Of a DNA stretch of 37,667 bases, positions 9,501 to 16,622 are shown piece by piece. Both the position numbers and the translations under genes were made by a program. The DNA lies in the NCBI GenBank assembly GCA_945619025.1, contig CALZBJ010000019.1:1-37667 (forward strand), given 5' to 3'. Position 1 is the stretch's first letter. Each line of letters opens with the position of its first letter. The notes beneath the pieces were generated by a model. The model saw nothing but the letters and a program-made list of their open reading frames with translations, did no database searches and was not told the origin of the DNA. This DNA is from CALZBJ01 sp945619025 (GTDB lineage Bacteria; Pseudomonadota; Gammaproteobacteria; Cardiobacteriales; Wohlfahrtiimonadaceae).

Positions 9501-10304
9501 ACGATTCGTTTTCTCGCGAAGCGCTCGATAGGTATCGTACGCCTCTTGAATTTGTTCTTGGAATTGGCTCTTTTCAAAGGTGATGCTGGTAAGCGCCGTT
9601 TCAAAAGTGGTATGACGGCAGTGATCTGACCAGTAGGTATCGAGCACTAAAACTTCCGTTTCGGTTGGATTGCGTTTTTCAACATCGCGGAAATATTTTT
9701 GAATGAATTCAAGATCCGCAAGTTCCATCGCTAAACCGCCGTGCAGGCGATATTCGATCAATTTACTGCGGGTCATGTGAATGAAATCTTTCACAGAAGG
9801 CACCGCTTCAGGTTCACGACTATCGACATAACGCATCGGATTCACCGGTTTTTTCGGATCTTTTAAGCGCGTATCGATGGGATTAAAGAGATAATTTTGG
9901 ATCGTTTTCAGATCCTCATCGCTTAAATCTTCATTAAAGAGATAGAGCGTTGCGGTGGAGAGCTTTGCCTCCCGTGACGCGCCTTCTAAATAGAGCGTTT
10001 CTTGGAGAGAATCGGCACGCTGATCGTATTGACCAGGTAAGCTCTCGATACAGATCGATGGGTGCACCTCGAGCTCTTTAAACAACACTTCTTCATCTAA
10101 TACCGTTTCAATTAGCTCGGTGTGAAGCGCGTTTTTGATCGTGTCCGCTGAAAGTTCATCCTCAAACTTAAACAGATCATACAGTGCAATCACTCGAACC
10201 GATTTTAGGGTCGTAACATCAAGTACGCGGGTTAACTCATCGAACAGAAGGGTCGCTTTTGTTTGATACTCTGGTTTCGCTTCAACAAAAATTCTATTGT
10301 TCAT
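6561..10304 (-). CDS. purL: FGAM synthase, single-chain clade II, with degenerate glutaminase domain
   Basis: Converts FGAR, ATP and an ammonia donor to FGAM. At 1247 residues it fuses the PurS/PurL/PurQ regions. The sequence, including the N terminus MNNRIFVEAKPEYQ, resembles the Clostridia/Streptococcus/Bifidobacterium form rather than the E. coli form of about 1295 residues. The synthetase part looks intact: SDHCRHTTF, ETHNHPTEI near 330, FGAGGVS near 513, SESQERMAVV, GGKDSMSG near 783. From about 980 the class I glutaminase fold is recognisable (FIPVFPGTHSEYDSA), but catalysis should be lost. The nucleophile segment expected as GICNGFQ reads GLNGGMS (Asn1087 for Cys). The expected GHSER reads GNVDR (Asn1214 for His, Asp1216 for Glu). 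The usual SHGEG and GGFSxGDE loops are also altered. There is no frameshift. The start has AAGGAAAG upstream. Confidence 0.96.
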   Translation of the reverse strand: MNNRIFVEAKPEYQTKATLLFDELTRVLDVTTLKSVRVIALYDLFKFEDELSADTIKNALHTELIETVLDEEVLFKELEVHPSICIESLPGQYDQRADSLQETLYLEGASREAKLSTATLYLFNEDLSDEDLKTIQNYLFNPIDTRLKDPKKPVNPMRYVDSREPEAVPSVKDFIHMTRSKLIEYRLHGGLAMELADLEFIQKYFRDVEKRNPTETEVLVLDTYWSDHCRHTTFETALTSITFEKSQFQEQIQEAYDTYRALREKTNRLEKPETLMDMGTIFGRYQRQTGELADMEVSDEVNACSVKIDVDVDGKIEPWLLMFKNETHNHPTEIEPFGGASTCVGGAIRDPLSGRAFVYQAMRITGTADILQPVNETLENKLPQRKITLDAARGNSSYGNQIGSTTAFVKEFFHPGFAAKRMELGAVVGAVPENQVVRENPIPGDIVIMLGGKTGRDGVGGATGSSQVQTASSIETAGSEVQKGSPVEERKIVRLFRKPEVTKLIKKSNDFGAGGVSVAIGELADGVDVNLDVVPTKYAGLNGTELAISESQERMAVVVAASDADTFIQYCEEESIEAVKVAEVTELPRLVIRWKGQKVVDIAREFLDTNGIRKENEAVIVDSDLPSPLLLRTVVDDNEKTWVSLMKQYAHASQKGLQSKFDFSLGRSTVLAPYGGKYQMTQAESSVQKIQTMSGETNTVSIIAHGYNPYIGEWSPFHGASYAVIESVARIVATGADWTRVRLTFQEYFERLDNIPEKFGKPVAALLGSIQAQKMFNLPSIGGKDSMSGTFNDIDVPPTLVSFAVTSSQVDRILSPEFKASGEYIYLLPVAECATNTINYDEILRNFETFEAVRNEYGITAASSVRQGGVAEVLATMSFGNRIGISLENIDSRDLFRPQYGAFIITTKKPLPESDRYINIGTTRSEYHVEYQDKVILGSTLEAAYTGKFESVFGDVNSIVYSKEDQSLETVKDETVKGEKLADTARVFIPVFPGTHSEYDSAKAFEKAGAEVVVKPFRMLTEAMIEESIDEMVAELEKANIFMLASGFISTDEPMNAGIATTILENAKVKQAVTRFIARGGLILGLNGGMSALVNTGLLPFGEYKKAGLTMALNQGGELISALRQMKIVNRASAWLNTVKTGDLYTVPFATQYGRLIGDQALIETLITNGQVVSQWVDGKGKAIDSEEANISGSTHNIDGLISPNGQILGLMGNVDRYESGLFINIAGNKALPIFESAVQFVTGQFN

Positions 10305-10342
10305 ACTTTCCTTAGATGCGTTGTTGTGTCGTTCAAAAATAA

Positions 10343-11467
10343 TTAAAGATTAAAAAACTGTTGCTCAAATTCTGACAATATTTCAGGATCAAAGGCATCG
10401 AGCGTAAAGGTAATGTGCCCCATTTTGCGATTTTCCTTATACTCTTTTTTACCATAGAGATGAAGGTGCGCATTCGGGTGTAAATTCGGCAGATAATTAA
10501 AGAGTGCATTGCGATGCTGCCCTAAAATGTTGTACATCACCGTCGTCGTTTCAAGGGATGTATCCCCAAGCGGTAATCCGCAAATCGCGCGCATATGCTG
10601 CTCAAATTGCGAGGTATAACAACCTTCAATGGTGTAATGGCCTGAATTATGGGGGCGTGGCGCCAATTCATTGACATAAATTTTATCGCCCGCAATAAAG
10701 ACCTCCATCGCCAGCGTCCCTTTCATATCGTGCGCTTCCATGAACGTTTTCAGCATGGTGTGCATCGTTGCCTGTTGGGCTTTATCGATCAGATAATAAT
10801 CGGCAATCGATTGATGCAAAATATTATTGATGTGTAAGTTTTTCGCTACAGGAAATGTTTTAAATTCACCTGAAGTGCTGCGCGTCCCAATAATCGACGC
10901 TTCAAAATCATAGCGAATAAATTGCTCTGCTACCGAAGGAATCCCGTAAAGAATCGCTAAGTTCGGTAAATCCGTTTCGCTTTTTACCACCACTTGACCT
11001 TTACCATCATACCCACCTTCTTGCGTTTTCACCACAAAGGGGTAACCGAGCGTATCGACTGCTGTTTGAATCTCAGCTTCGATATCGGTCAAGATAACGT
11101 AAGGGGCAACCGGTAGATTGGCGTGGGTGAGTGCTTCTTTCTCGCGTCTGCGATTTTGAGCAATATAGAGTGGCAGATGGCCTTGGGGGATTTTATGGGT
11201 TTTCTCGTTAAATTGCTTAACAAGATTGGAATCGATATTCTCGAATTCGTAGGTGACAACATCGCATCGGGAAACGAGTGTTTCAAATCCAGATGGGTCA
11301 TCAAAGGGTGCAACGATATGATCATGAGCGGCTGAAAATGCTGGTGCCTCGGGAGAGGGGTCTAATACGCAGATGCGATACCCCATTTTATTCCCAGCTT
11401 CGGCTAGCATTTTACCAAGTTGCCCGCCTCCGATAATGCCGATAGTTGCGCCTGGTAAAATGTTCAT
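10343..11467 (-). CDS. purK: N5-carboxyaminoimidazole ribonucleotide synthase
   Basis: ATP-grasp enzyme that carboxylates AIR with bicarbonate to N5-CAIR, the substrate for PurE. Near the N terminus is the glycine-rich IIGGGQLGKML (11-21). The ATP-grasp middle has FVVKTQEGGYDGKGQ. The metal-binding end shows LAMEVFIAGDKIYVNELAPRPHNSGH. The length of 374 residues is normal. It follows purE after 21 bases and precedes purL by 38 bases, so the three are probably one transcript. An AAAGG site lies about 12 bases before the ATG. Confidence 0.97.
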   Translation of the reverse strand: MNILPGATIGIIGGGQLGKMLAEAGNKMGYRICVLDPSPEAPAFSAAHDHIVAPFDDPSGFETLVSRCDVVTYEFENIDSNLVKQFNEKTHKIPQGHLPLYIAQNRRREKEALTHANLPVAPYVILTDIEAEIQTAVDTLGYPFVVKTQEGGYDGKGQVVVKSETDLPNLAILYGIPSVAEQFIRYDFEASIIGTRSTSGEFKTFPVAKNLHINNILHQSIADYYLIDKAQQATMHTMLKTFMEAHDMKGTLAMEVFIAGDKIYVNELAPRPHNSGHYTIEGCYTSQFEQHMRAICGLPLGDTSLETTTVMYNILGQHRNALFNYLPNLHPNAHLHLYGKKEYKENRKMGHITFTLDAFDPEILSEFEQQFFNL

Positions 11468-11488
11468 ATAGTTTACTAACCTTTACTT

Positions 11489-11974
11489 TTATTGCTTGTT
11501 GTTAGCTAAAACACTTTCTTTTTGCGTGTCGCGAAAGGTTTTAAGTTTTAAAGACAGATCTGGGTTGGATAAGGCTAAAATTTGCGCGGCTAAAATTCCG
11601 GCGTTTTTTGCACCTGCATCCCCGATGGCCATAGTGGCAACGGGTACACCGCCTGGCATCTGTACAATTGAAAGTAAAGAATCCTTTCCGCTTAACGCTC
11701 GGGACTGAATCGGCACACCAATCACGGGAAGTGTCGTCAGCGAAGCAACCATGCCCGGCAAATGCGCAGCACCGCCTGCCCCAGCAATAATAACGTCATA
11801 ACCGTTATCTTCCGCTGTGGTAGCAAATGAGAACATAAATTCGGGGGTTCGATGAGCTGAAACGATCTTTACATCGTGAGGAATTTCAAACTGAGTGAGC
11901 ATGTCGACCGCCTGTTGCATTGTAGGCATATCACTCGTGCTACCCATGATAATAGCGACTTTCTGTTTTTTCAT
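11489..11974 (-). CDS. purE: N5-CAIR mutase, class I PurE
   Basis: Rearranges N5-CAIR to CAIR, acting directly after PurK. MGSTSDMPTM at 10-19, the catalytic SAHRTPE (His41) and AGAGGAAHLPGM near 66-77 are the class I signature; the fold is usually an octamer. 161 residues is typical. It is the promoter-proximal gene of the operon. No clear Shine-Dalgarno sequence is visible before the ATG, and the leader contains a strong dyad, so expression of this first gene may be limited at translation (inference). Confidence 0.96.
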   Translation of the reverse strand: MKKQKVAIIMGSTSDMPTMQQAVDMLTQFEIPHDVKIVSAHRTPEFMFSFATTAEDNGYDVIIAGAGGAAHLPGMVASLTTLPVIGVPIQSRALSGKDSLLSIVQMPGGVPVATMAIGDAGAKNAGILAAQILALSNPDLSLKLKTFRDTQKESVLANNKQ

Positions 11975-12008
11975 TGAGAAATTCTATCTATTTGAAGTTT
12001 TTATAATC

Positions 12009-12031
12009 AGATAAGCAAAGATTGCTTGTCT
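12009..12031. promoter_or_regulatory. Dyad in the purE leader, possible operator or RNA hairpin
   Basis: AGATAAGCAA and TTGCTTGTCT form a 10-position inverted repeat with one G-T pair and a three-base loop. It lies between the proposed promoter and the purE start. It does not resemble the E. coli PurR box (ACGCAAACGTTTGCGT) or a purine riboswitch. Its role is unknown. Confidence 0.4.
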
Positions 12032-12044
12032 ATGAAGTGAAAAC

Positions 12045-12071
12045 TTTATAGCACGCCCCCTTTTTTGTCAA
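12045..12071 (-). promoter_or_regulatory. Candidate sigma70 promoter of the purine operon
   Basis: On the minus strand a perfect TTGACA (-35) is followed after 15 bases by TATAAA (-10). The spacing is short of the ideal 17, but both boxes are good, and the site sits about 70 bases upstream of purE with no other gene in between. Confidence 0.5.
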
Positions 12072-12454
12072 CTCTATTTTCTCCCAAAATTAAGGGTTTT
12101 ACCTGCTTTTTCAAGGATAAATCTCTTCACATTAAGATAAATTATTTTGAATCTTTCCATCAATAAATCTGATATTTTGAGCTTTTTATCTCACCGAAAA
12201 GAGACCTGTTTTCCGCCTAAAAGGCCGATTAAGCGCTTCAATCTATTTAAAATATTTATTACAACGGGACTACAACGCCAAAATATCGTCTAAAAAGTCA
12301 CCGCCCCGTCACATCTATTTGCTAATGAAAGAGGCATAAATCAGGATAGAAAATGCGTAAACTTGTCGCAACTCACCCTATTTTTATCTTTAAGTAAAGA
12401 TACTTAGCATTAAGAACGCGCAGAAATTACTCAATGAATTCCCGCGCGATAAAG
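12072..12454. other. AT-rich intergenic stretch without recognised gene
   Basis: About 380 bases between the purine operon promoter and the end of the first lipoprotein gene. I see no convincing ORF, tRNA or riboswitch. A small perfect hairpin, TATCTTT-AAGT-AAAGATA (12385-12402), lacks a T run in a useful direction and is not a clear terminator. A weak GC stem near 12420-12450 might end the lipoprotein transcript. Confidence 0.4.
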
Positions 12455-13381
12455 CTATTTTGTCGGACGCGTTCCAGCAAATGATCCGATCATGCCATCT
12501 TTCTTATTGCTCTGATAATGTCCGGCGAGCTCTTTGGCTGCCGTGCCATTAAACTGCCCCTGCATGTCAACGATCTCTTTACCGTTATTAGCCTTTCCGG
12601 TGAATCGATTGCCATTGACTTTTCCCTGTAAATCCACATCAGAGACCACATCATTATTAAAGGTTAACTTTCCGGTCATTTCACGATTTCTAAAATTCAC
12701 CGTGATTGTGGCCTTTCCATAGTGATTCCCATTTAACTGATCATTAAATGCGTTTTGCAAATGGTCTTTTCCGGTTCCTGCAAAACGAGAATCCGCACCG
12801 ATCGCCTGCCCCGTATACGTTGCCTCAATGCCTGTAGGCATCTCTGTTAGGCGGGTTGCATTACCACCTGAATAGGCAGTCCAATAAAGTTCTTTATCAA
12901 GATCCTCAAGCTTTTTACCAACATTAGCGGCAAACCCAAAAGTGGAATCAGAATCATTTTTATTAAAATCTTTCGCAATCGATCCGTGAAGCGAAACAGT
13001 ATTTAAATACCCATTACCATTTTCATCAAGGATCAGATCCCCATTTTTATCCAGTTTTAAGTAACCTGAATTATTGGAGCCCTTCACCATATCCCAACCT
13101 GCTTCGTTAAGATCATTGGTGCGATAGAGCTCGATCTTCTCGCCCTTATCCCCGTTTAAAATAATACTATATACTTGATCGCGGCTCGCATTATCATCGT
13201 TAAATCCTTTATCTAACTCTGATTTTTTAATCGAGACCACATTATCTGACGGTGTCGTACTGCCGCCACCACCCCAAGGATTAATGCTTCCGCCTTGTCC
13301 CGTGCCGCCCCCTCCACCGCCACCACCGCAGGCCGTAAGTAATGCGCCGGTTACGAGTAAAACGCTTAATTTTCTCATCAT
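12455..13381 (-). CDS. Surface lipoprotein with TbpB/fHbp-like C-terminal barrel (Slam-substrate type)
   Basis: Start chosen at the ATG with GGAGGAA seven bases upstream; an ORF extension to 13453 lacks a ribosome site. The start gives a lipoprotein signal peptide with lipobox LLTAC (Cys18), followed by eight glycines and a low-complexity Gly/Ser linker, as in neisserial surface lipoproteins. The C-terminal 90 residues contain alternating beta strands and the ending GQFNGTAAKELAGHY, then GSFAG. That is the signature of the TbpB beta-barrel family (TbpB, fHbp, HpuA), whose members bind host ligands and are flipped to the surface by Slam. No Slam gene is in the window. The ligand is unknown. 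A paralogue lies beyond the neighbouring permease. Confidence 0.8.
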   Translation of the reverse strand: MMRKLSVLLVTGALLTACGGGGGGGGTGQGGSINPWGGGGSTTPSDNVVSIKKSELDKGFNDDNASRDQVYSIILNGDKGEKIELYRTNDLNEAGWDMVKGSNNSGYLKLDKNGDLILDENGNGYLNTVSLHGSIAKDFNKNDSDSTFGFAANVGKKLEDLDKELYWTAYSGGNATRLTEMPTGIEATYTGQAIGADSRFAGTGKDHLQNAFNDQLNGNHYGKATITVNFRNREMTGKLTFNNDVVSDVDLQGKVNGNRFTGKANNGKEIVDMQGQFNGTAAKELAGHYQSNKKDGMIGSFAGTRPTK

Positions 13382-13572
13382 ATAAATTCCTCCACCAATC
13401 GACTTATCATTTTTCAACCTCTTCACGATACCCTCAAACCCTCTATTTAACAATCACTTATCCCGGTCTTTTTTAATGCCCATTTAATGCATGTCATTTC
13501 ATTAAGGATTAACAATCGCTTACATAAATAGAATCTTCCCGCAACTGTATGACCGTGATAGTATATAAAGCT

Positions 13573-13593
13573 TGTGTTTGTTTAATAAACACA
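13573..13593. promoter_or_regulatory. Inverted repeat upstream of the permease gene
   Basis: TGTGTTT and AAACACA flank a seven-base spacer just after an AT-rich TATATAAA stretch that could be a -10 region. It resembles an operator in placement. It is not a match to the TyrR (TGTAAA-N6-TTTACA) or TrpR operators that I know. Confidence 0.35.
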
Positions 13594-13613
13594 GCTATTT
13601 TTACACTTAAAAT

Positions 13614-13625
13614 CGAAACGTTTGC
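13614..13625. promoter_or_regulatory. LacI-family-like AAACGTTT palindrome before the permease start
   Basis: CGAAACGTTTGC is close to the centre of PurR/LacI-family operators. It sits only 16 bases before the ATG, overlapping the region in front of the ribosome site AAAGGAT. No matching regulator is in the window, so this is a weak call. Confidence 0.25.
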
Positions 13626-13640
13626 AAAAGGATAACACCG

Positions 13641-14882
13641 ATGAGTAGCAAGAAAAGCCCAAGCGTGATTGGGGGAGCCATGATTGCGGCGGGAACGATG
13701 ATTGGGGCGGGCATGCTCAGCCTTCCGATCGCGTCCGCGGGAATGTGGTTTAGCTGGACCTTAGTAATTATGTTATTAACGGTCTTTTTTATGTATATCA
13801 CCGCAGAACAGATTCTCGAGGTCAACCTAAATTATCGCCCTGGCGCGAGTTTTGACACACTTGTTAAAGACAATCTCGGGAATGTTTGGAGCTACATTAA
13901 TGGATTTGCCGTCTCATTTGTGCTCTACATCCTTTTATATGCGTATGTAGTCGGCTCAGGCTCGGTAATCAGTGATACGATTCACGCAAGTACCGGCATT
14001 AAAGTCGCCAATCCCTTCTCATCGCTTGTTTTTTCTGTGATCTTTACCGCAATTGTCTGGTGGAGTACCCGCGCGGTGGACCGCCTTTCAACGATTTTAC
14101 TCGTCGGGATGTTTATCACCTTTATCGCAGCGCTTACCGGAATTTTAGGCTCGCTTGATGTCCCGCGCCTCTTTAACCCAAGCGGTGAGAGCAAATTTGC
14201 GATCTACGCCTTTGCAAGTCTGCCCTTCTTCTTAACCTCATTTTGCTTCCACGCGAGCGTCCCAAGCTTTGTAAAATATTACGGCATTGAAGGCTCGAAA
14301 ATTCGTAAAGCAATCCTTATCGGAATGGCGATCACCTTTGTATTTTATCTCTTTTGGATAATTGCGATCATGGGGAACATCGATCGTTTAGCCTTCTTAT
14401 CGAAAGGAAAAGATGAAGTGGCGTGGTTATTAAACCAAGTGAGTGCCCCTGAAGCCGCGCGTTATGCTCTTCGCTTCTTCGCATTCTTTGCCGTTGTTAC
14501 CTCGTTTTTAGGCGCAGGTCTTGGCCTTTTTGATTATATGGCCGATCTATTAAAATTTGATGATTCACGCGGTGGACGCTTAAAAACGGCAGCGGTTACC
14601 TTTGTACCGCCGACGATTTTAGGCATGATCTTCCCAAATGGATTTGTCATGGCGATCGGTTATGCGGGATTATTTGCGGCGATTTGGTCAGTCATTGTTC
14701 CAGGAATGATGGTGATCACCTTCCGTAAAAACCAAGCAGCATCCGGTAAAACGCCGATCTTTAGAGCCGTTGGTGGCAAAGCGATGCCCTATATTATTAT
14801 CGCCTATGGTGCGATTGCAGCCATTTCGCATATCTTAGCGGAAGTCTATCAGCTTGAAGCGTTAAACTTCTTTGCCGGTTAA
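13641..14882 (+). CDS. mtr: Aromatic amino acid (tryptophan/tyrosine) permease, HAAAP family
   Basis: Inner-membrane symporter of the Mtr/TnaB/TyrP family, with about 11 hydrophobic segments in 413 residues. The first membrane segment has the family motif GTMIGAGMLSLP. ILEVNLNYRPGASFDT, VLYILLYAYV, FLGAGLGLFDYMADL, FPNGFVMAIGYAGL and GGKAMPYIII follow the order of E. coli Mtr closely, so tryptophan is the likeliest substrate; tyrosine or indole cannot be excluded. The ATG has AAAGGAT upstream. The gene points away from one lipoprotein gene and towards another, with a shared terminator at its end. Confidence 0.85.
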   Translation: MSSKKSPSVIGGAMIAAGTMIGAGMLSLPIASAGMWFSWTLVIMLLTVFFMYITAEQILEVNLNYRPGASFDTLVKDNLGNVWSYINGFAVSFVLYILLYAYVVGSGSVISDTIHASTGIKVANPFSSLVFSVIFTAIVWWSTRAVDRLSTILLVGMFITFIAALTGILGSLDVPRLFNPSGESKFAIYAFASLPFFLTSFCFHASVPSFVKYYGIEGSKIRKAILIGMAITFVFYLFWIIAIMGNIDRLAFLSKGKDEVAWLLNQVSAPEAARYALRFFAFFAVVTSFLGAGLGLFDYMADLLKFDDSRGGRLKTAAVTFVPPTILGMIFPNGFVMAIGYAGLFAAIWSVIVPGMMVITFRKNQAASGKTPIFRAVGGKAMPYIIIAYGAIAAISHILAEVYQLEALNFFAG

Positions 14883-14924
14883 TCGCCGATTTAAATAAAC
14901 GTTTAACTACAAATAGTAAAACTT

Positions 14925-14970
14925 AAAAACCAGTCACAGATCGATTAAAATAAATCCGTGACTGGTTTTT
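14925..14970. terminator. Bidirectional terminator between permease and second lipoprotein gene
   Basis: AAAAACCAGTCAC (14925-14937) is perfectly complementary to GTGACTGGTTTTT (14958-14970). It gives a GC-rich stem flanked by A and T runs that serves both converging genes. Confidence 0.9.
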
Positions 14971-14975
14971 ATTGC

Positions 14976-15791
14976 CTATTGGTTTTTAGCAGCAAACGAT
15001 CCCGCCATACCGTTTTCTTTAGAGCTATTAAACGCGCCCGAGAGCTCTTTTGCATTGTTACCGTTAAATTGCCCATTCATCGTTGCGGTATCACTCGCGG
15101 TAAAGGCCGTTCCACTAAACTTATTTCCCGTAATTGCGCCATTTAAATCGATTTTACCCTGATTTCCTGGGAGCGTAATATCTCCTTTGAGCGAATGTTT
15201 TCCAAAATCAACCGTCAGCAGTGTCTTGCCCTCATGAATTTGATGGGGATATTGCCCGATCGAGCCATAATGCTGACTTTTATCCATGACAACGCTCGCG
15301 ACACCTGAATAGATCGCCGTTCCAAGTTTTGGCATCTCTGATTTTGGCGTACTTGCCCCGCCGCCATAAGCTATCCAACGATTTTTCCCGCGCCCCTCAT
15401 CAATATTAACAAGCCCAAAAAACGAGCTAGAATTCGCCTTACCATTTCGATTAAGCGAATTATCCACGCGCCAGAGACGACCTTGATCGTTGCCAAAAGT
15501 TGCCACTCTATTATGCCGCTCAATCACCGTTTCTCTGCCGGTTTCATCAATCAAAGTGACTTTTAACGGCTTGCCAATTTGCATACTTTCATCAAGGAGT
15601 TTTTGCGGGATTTCAACCAATGGGAAGGATTGCGTTTCCCCTTCAACCGGCGGCTTGGGTACATCAATCACCGGCTTATCCGTATCACCCCATTGCAGCG
15701 AAAGCGATGCATCCGCGCCACAGCTCATCAACAGTAGCGCGCTACCTAAAACGCCAATTTTAGCGACAGGAGATAACAATTTAAATGACAT
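14976..15791 (-). CDS. Second TbpB/fHbp-like surface lipoprotein
   Basis: The 271-residue precursor has a signal peptide with lipobox LLMSC (Cys24) and GGGAGG upstream of the ATG. After a Pro-rich spacer comes a domain ending in GQFNGNNAKELSGAF and AGSFAAKN, parallel to the ending of the lipoprotein on the other side of the permease. The two are therefore paralogues in their C-terminal barrel but differ in the N-terminal part, which lacks the poly-Gly run here. By family they are outer-membrane lipoproteins exposed by a Slam translocon. The ligand is unknown. It is transcribed in the same direction as slyB but has slyB's terminator in front of it. Confidence 0.75.
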   Translation of the reverse strand: MSFKLLSPVAKIGVLGSALLLMSCGADASLSLQWGDTDKPVIDVPKPPVEGETQSFPLVEIPQKLLDESMQIGKPLKVTLIDETGRETVIERHNRVATFGNDQGRLWRVDNSLNRNGKANSSSFFGLVNIDEGRGKNRWIAYGGGASTPKSEMPKLGTAIYSGVASVVMDKSQHYGSIGQYPHQIHEGKTLLTVDFGKHSLKGDITLPGNQGKIDLNGAITGNKFSGTAFTASDTATMNGQFNGNNAKELSGAFNSSKENGMAGSFAAKNQ

Positions 15792-15811
15792 GGAGAATCC
15801 TCCCTTGATAT

Positions 15812-15842
15812 AAAAAACGCCCCAGATGATCTCTCTGCGGCG
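15812..15842 (-). terminator. Terminator downstream of slyB
   Basis: On the minus strand CGCC-G-CAGA pairs with TCTG-G-GGCG around a GAGATCA loop, followed by six T. The stem has one internal G-G mismatch. It separates slyB from the lipoprotein gene. Confidence 0.75.
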
Positions 15843-15902
15843 CTTTATTTTATGATGTAACTGATGAATGCGATGCGATTCTATCTTCGCGAGCCTTATC
15901 GC

Positions 15903-16364
15903 TTATAAGGGTGAGACGTTGATGCGATTGCCGCTTCCCACCATGCGCACACGTTGCCCGACTTGGAAGGGTGTTGGACCTTGCGTTTGCACTACCGCGA
16001 TAACGCCACCGCTATCACGCTCGATCTCTAACTCAACCGCACTTGATGCACCAATGGCAGCACCCGCTTTATTGCCTGCAAGACCGCCTAAAATCGCACC
16101 GCCGGCAACGGAAATTCGTTTACCTGAACCGCTTCCCACCGCACTTCCGAGCACACCTCCTAAGACCGCACCCGCTGCAGAACCGACTTCCGCATCCGAT
16201 TTATCTTTCACCGTTACAGGACGCACCGCAATTAGGCGACCATAACTTACGTTTTTCACCTGTTTCGCATCACCTACGGTATAGACATCCCCCGAATAGA
16301 GCGATCCATCACTGCACGCAGCTAACACAAAGAGCGATAAAGGGAGTAACAATAATTTTTTCAT
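15903..16364 (-). CDS. slyB: Outer-membrane lipoprotein SlyB/PcpA with glycine zipper
   Basis: The 153-residue precursor has a signal peptide with lipobox VLAAC followed by SDGSLYSGDVYTVGDAKQVK, the usual SlyB start. A glycine-zipper two-helix segment (GSAAGAVLGGVLGSAVGSG and a second Gly/Ala run) is followed by the conserved C-terminal part VGQRVRMVG. In other Gammaproteobacteria SlyB stabilises outer-membrane proteins and is stress- or PhoP-regulated. AAAGGAA lies upstream of the ATG. A perfect inverted repeat sits near its promoter. Confidence 0.92.
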   Translation of the reverse strand: MKKLLLLPLSLFVLAACSDGSLYSGDVYTVGDAKQVKNVSYGRLIAVRPVTVKDKSDAEVGSAAGAVLGGVLGSAVGSGSGKRISVAGGAILGGLAGNKAGAAIGASSAVELEIERDSGGVIAVVQTQGPTPFQVGQRVRMVGSGNRINVSPL

Positions 16365-16397
16365 GAATATCGGTTCCTTTTAATGACTATTTTCACT

Positions 16398-16428
16398 ATT
16401 ATAACTCATGGTTATCACAATTAACCAT
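16398..16428 (-). promoter_or_regulatory. slyB promoter with 7-7-7 inverted repeat
   Basis: The minus strand has TATAAT (16398-16403) but only a poor -35 box. ATGGTTA and TAACCAT (16408-16414 and 16422-16428) form a perfect inverted repeat with a seven-base spacer across the -35 region, a likely regulator site. It is not the direct-repeat PhoP box. Confidence 0.4.
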
Positions 16429-16622
16429 ATAAACCTAGCTAAATGCACCACCTAAAGCAGATAGCATAGTCCATAATTTCAAAAGGATCGTTCCATTTTA
16501 TCCCGCGCCACACCCCCGGATGCGTGATAGCGTGCGCTCAAAAAGCCGATCAACCCGAACGACCTTCATCAATTAAATCCATCATTTAACGCTAACGGGA
16601 ATGCTACGCCCATTTTATACCT

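Noticed and set aside
11975..12454. PurR box or purine riboswitch upstream of purE
   Set aside because: No ACGCAAACGTTTGCGT-like match and no purine aptamer strings were found; only the short dyad.
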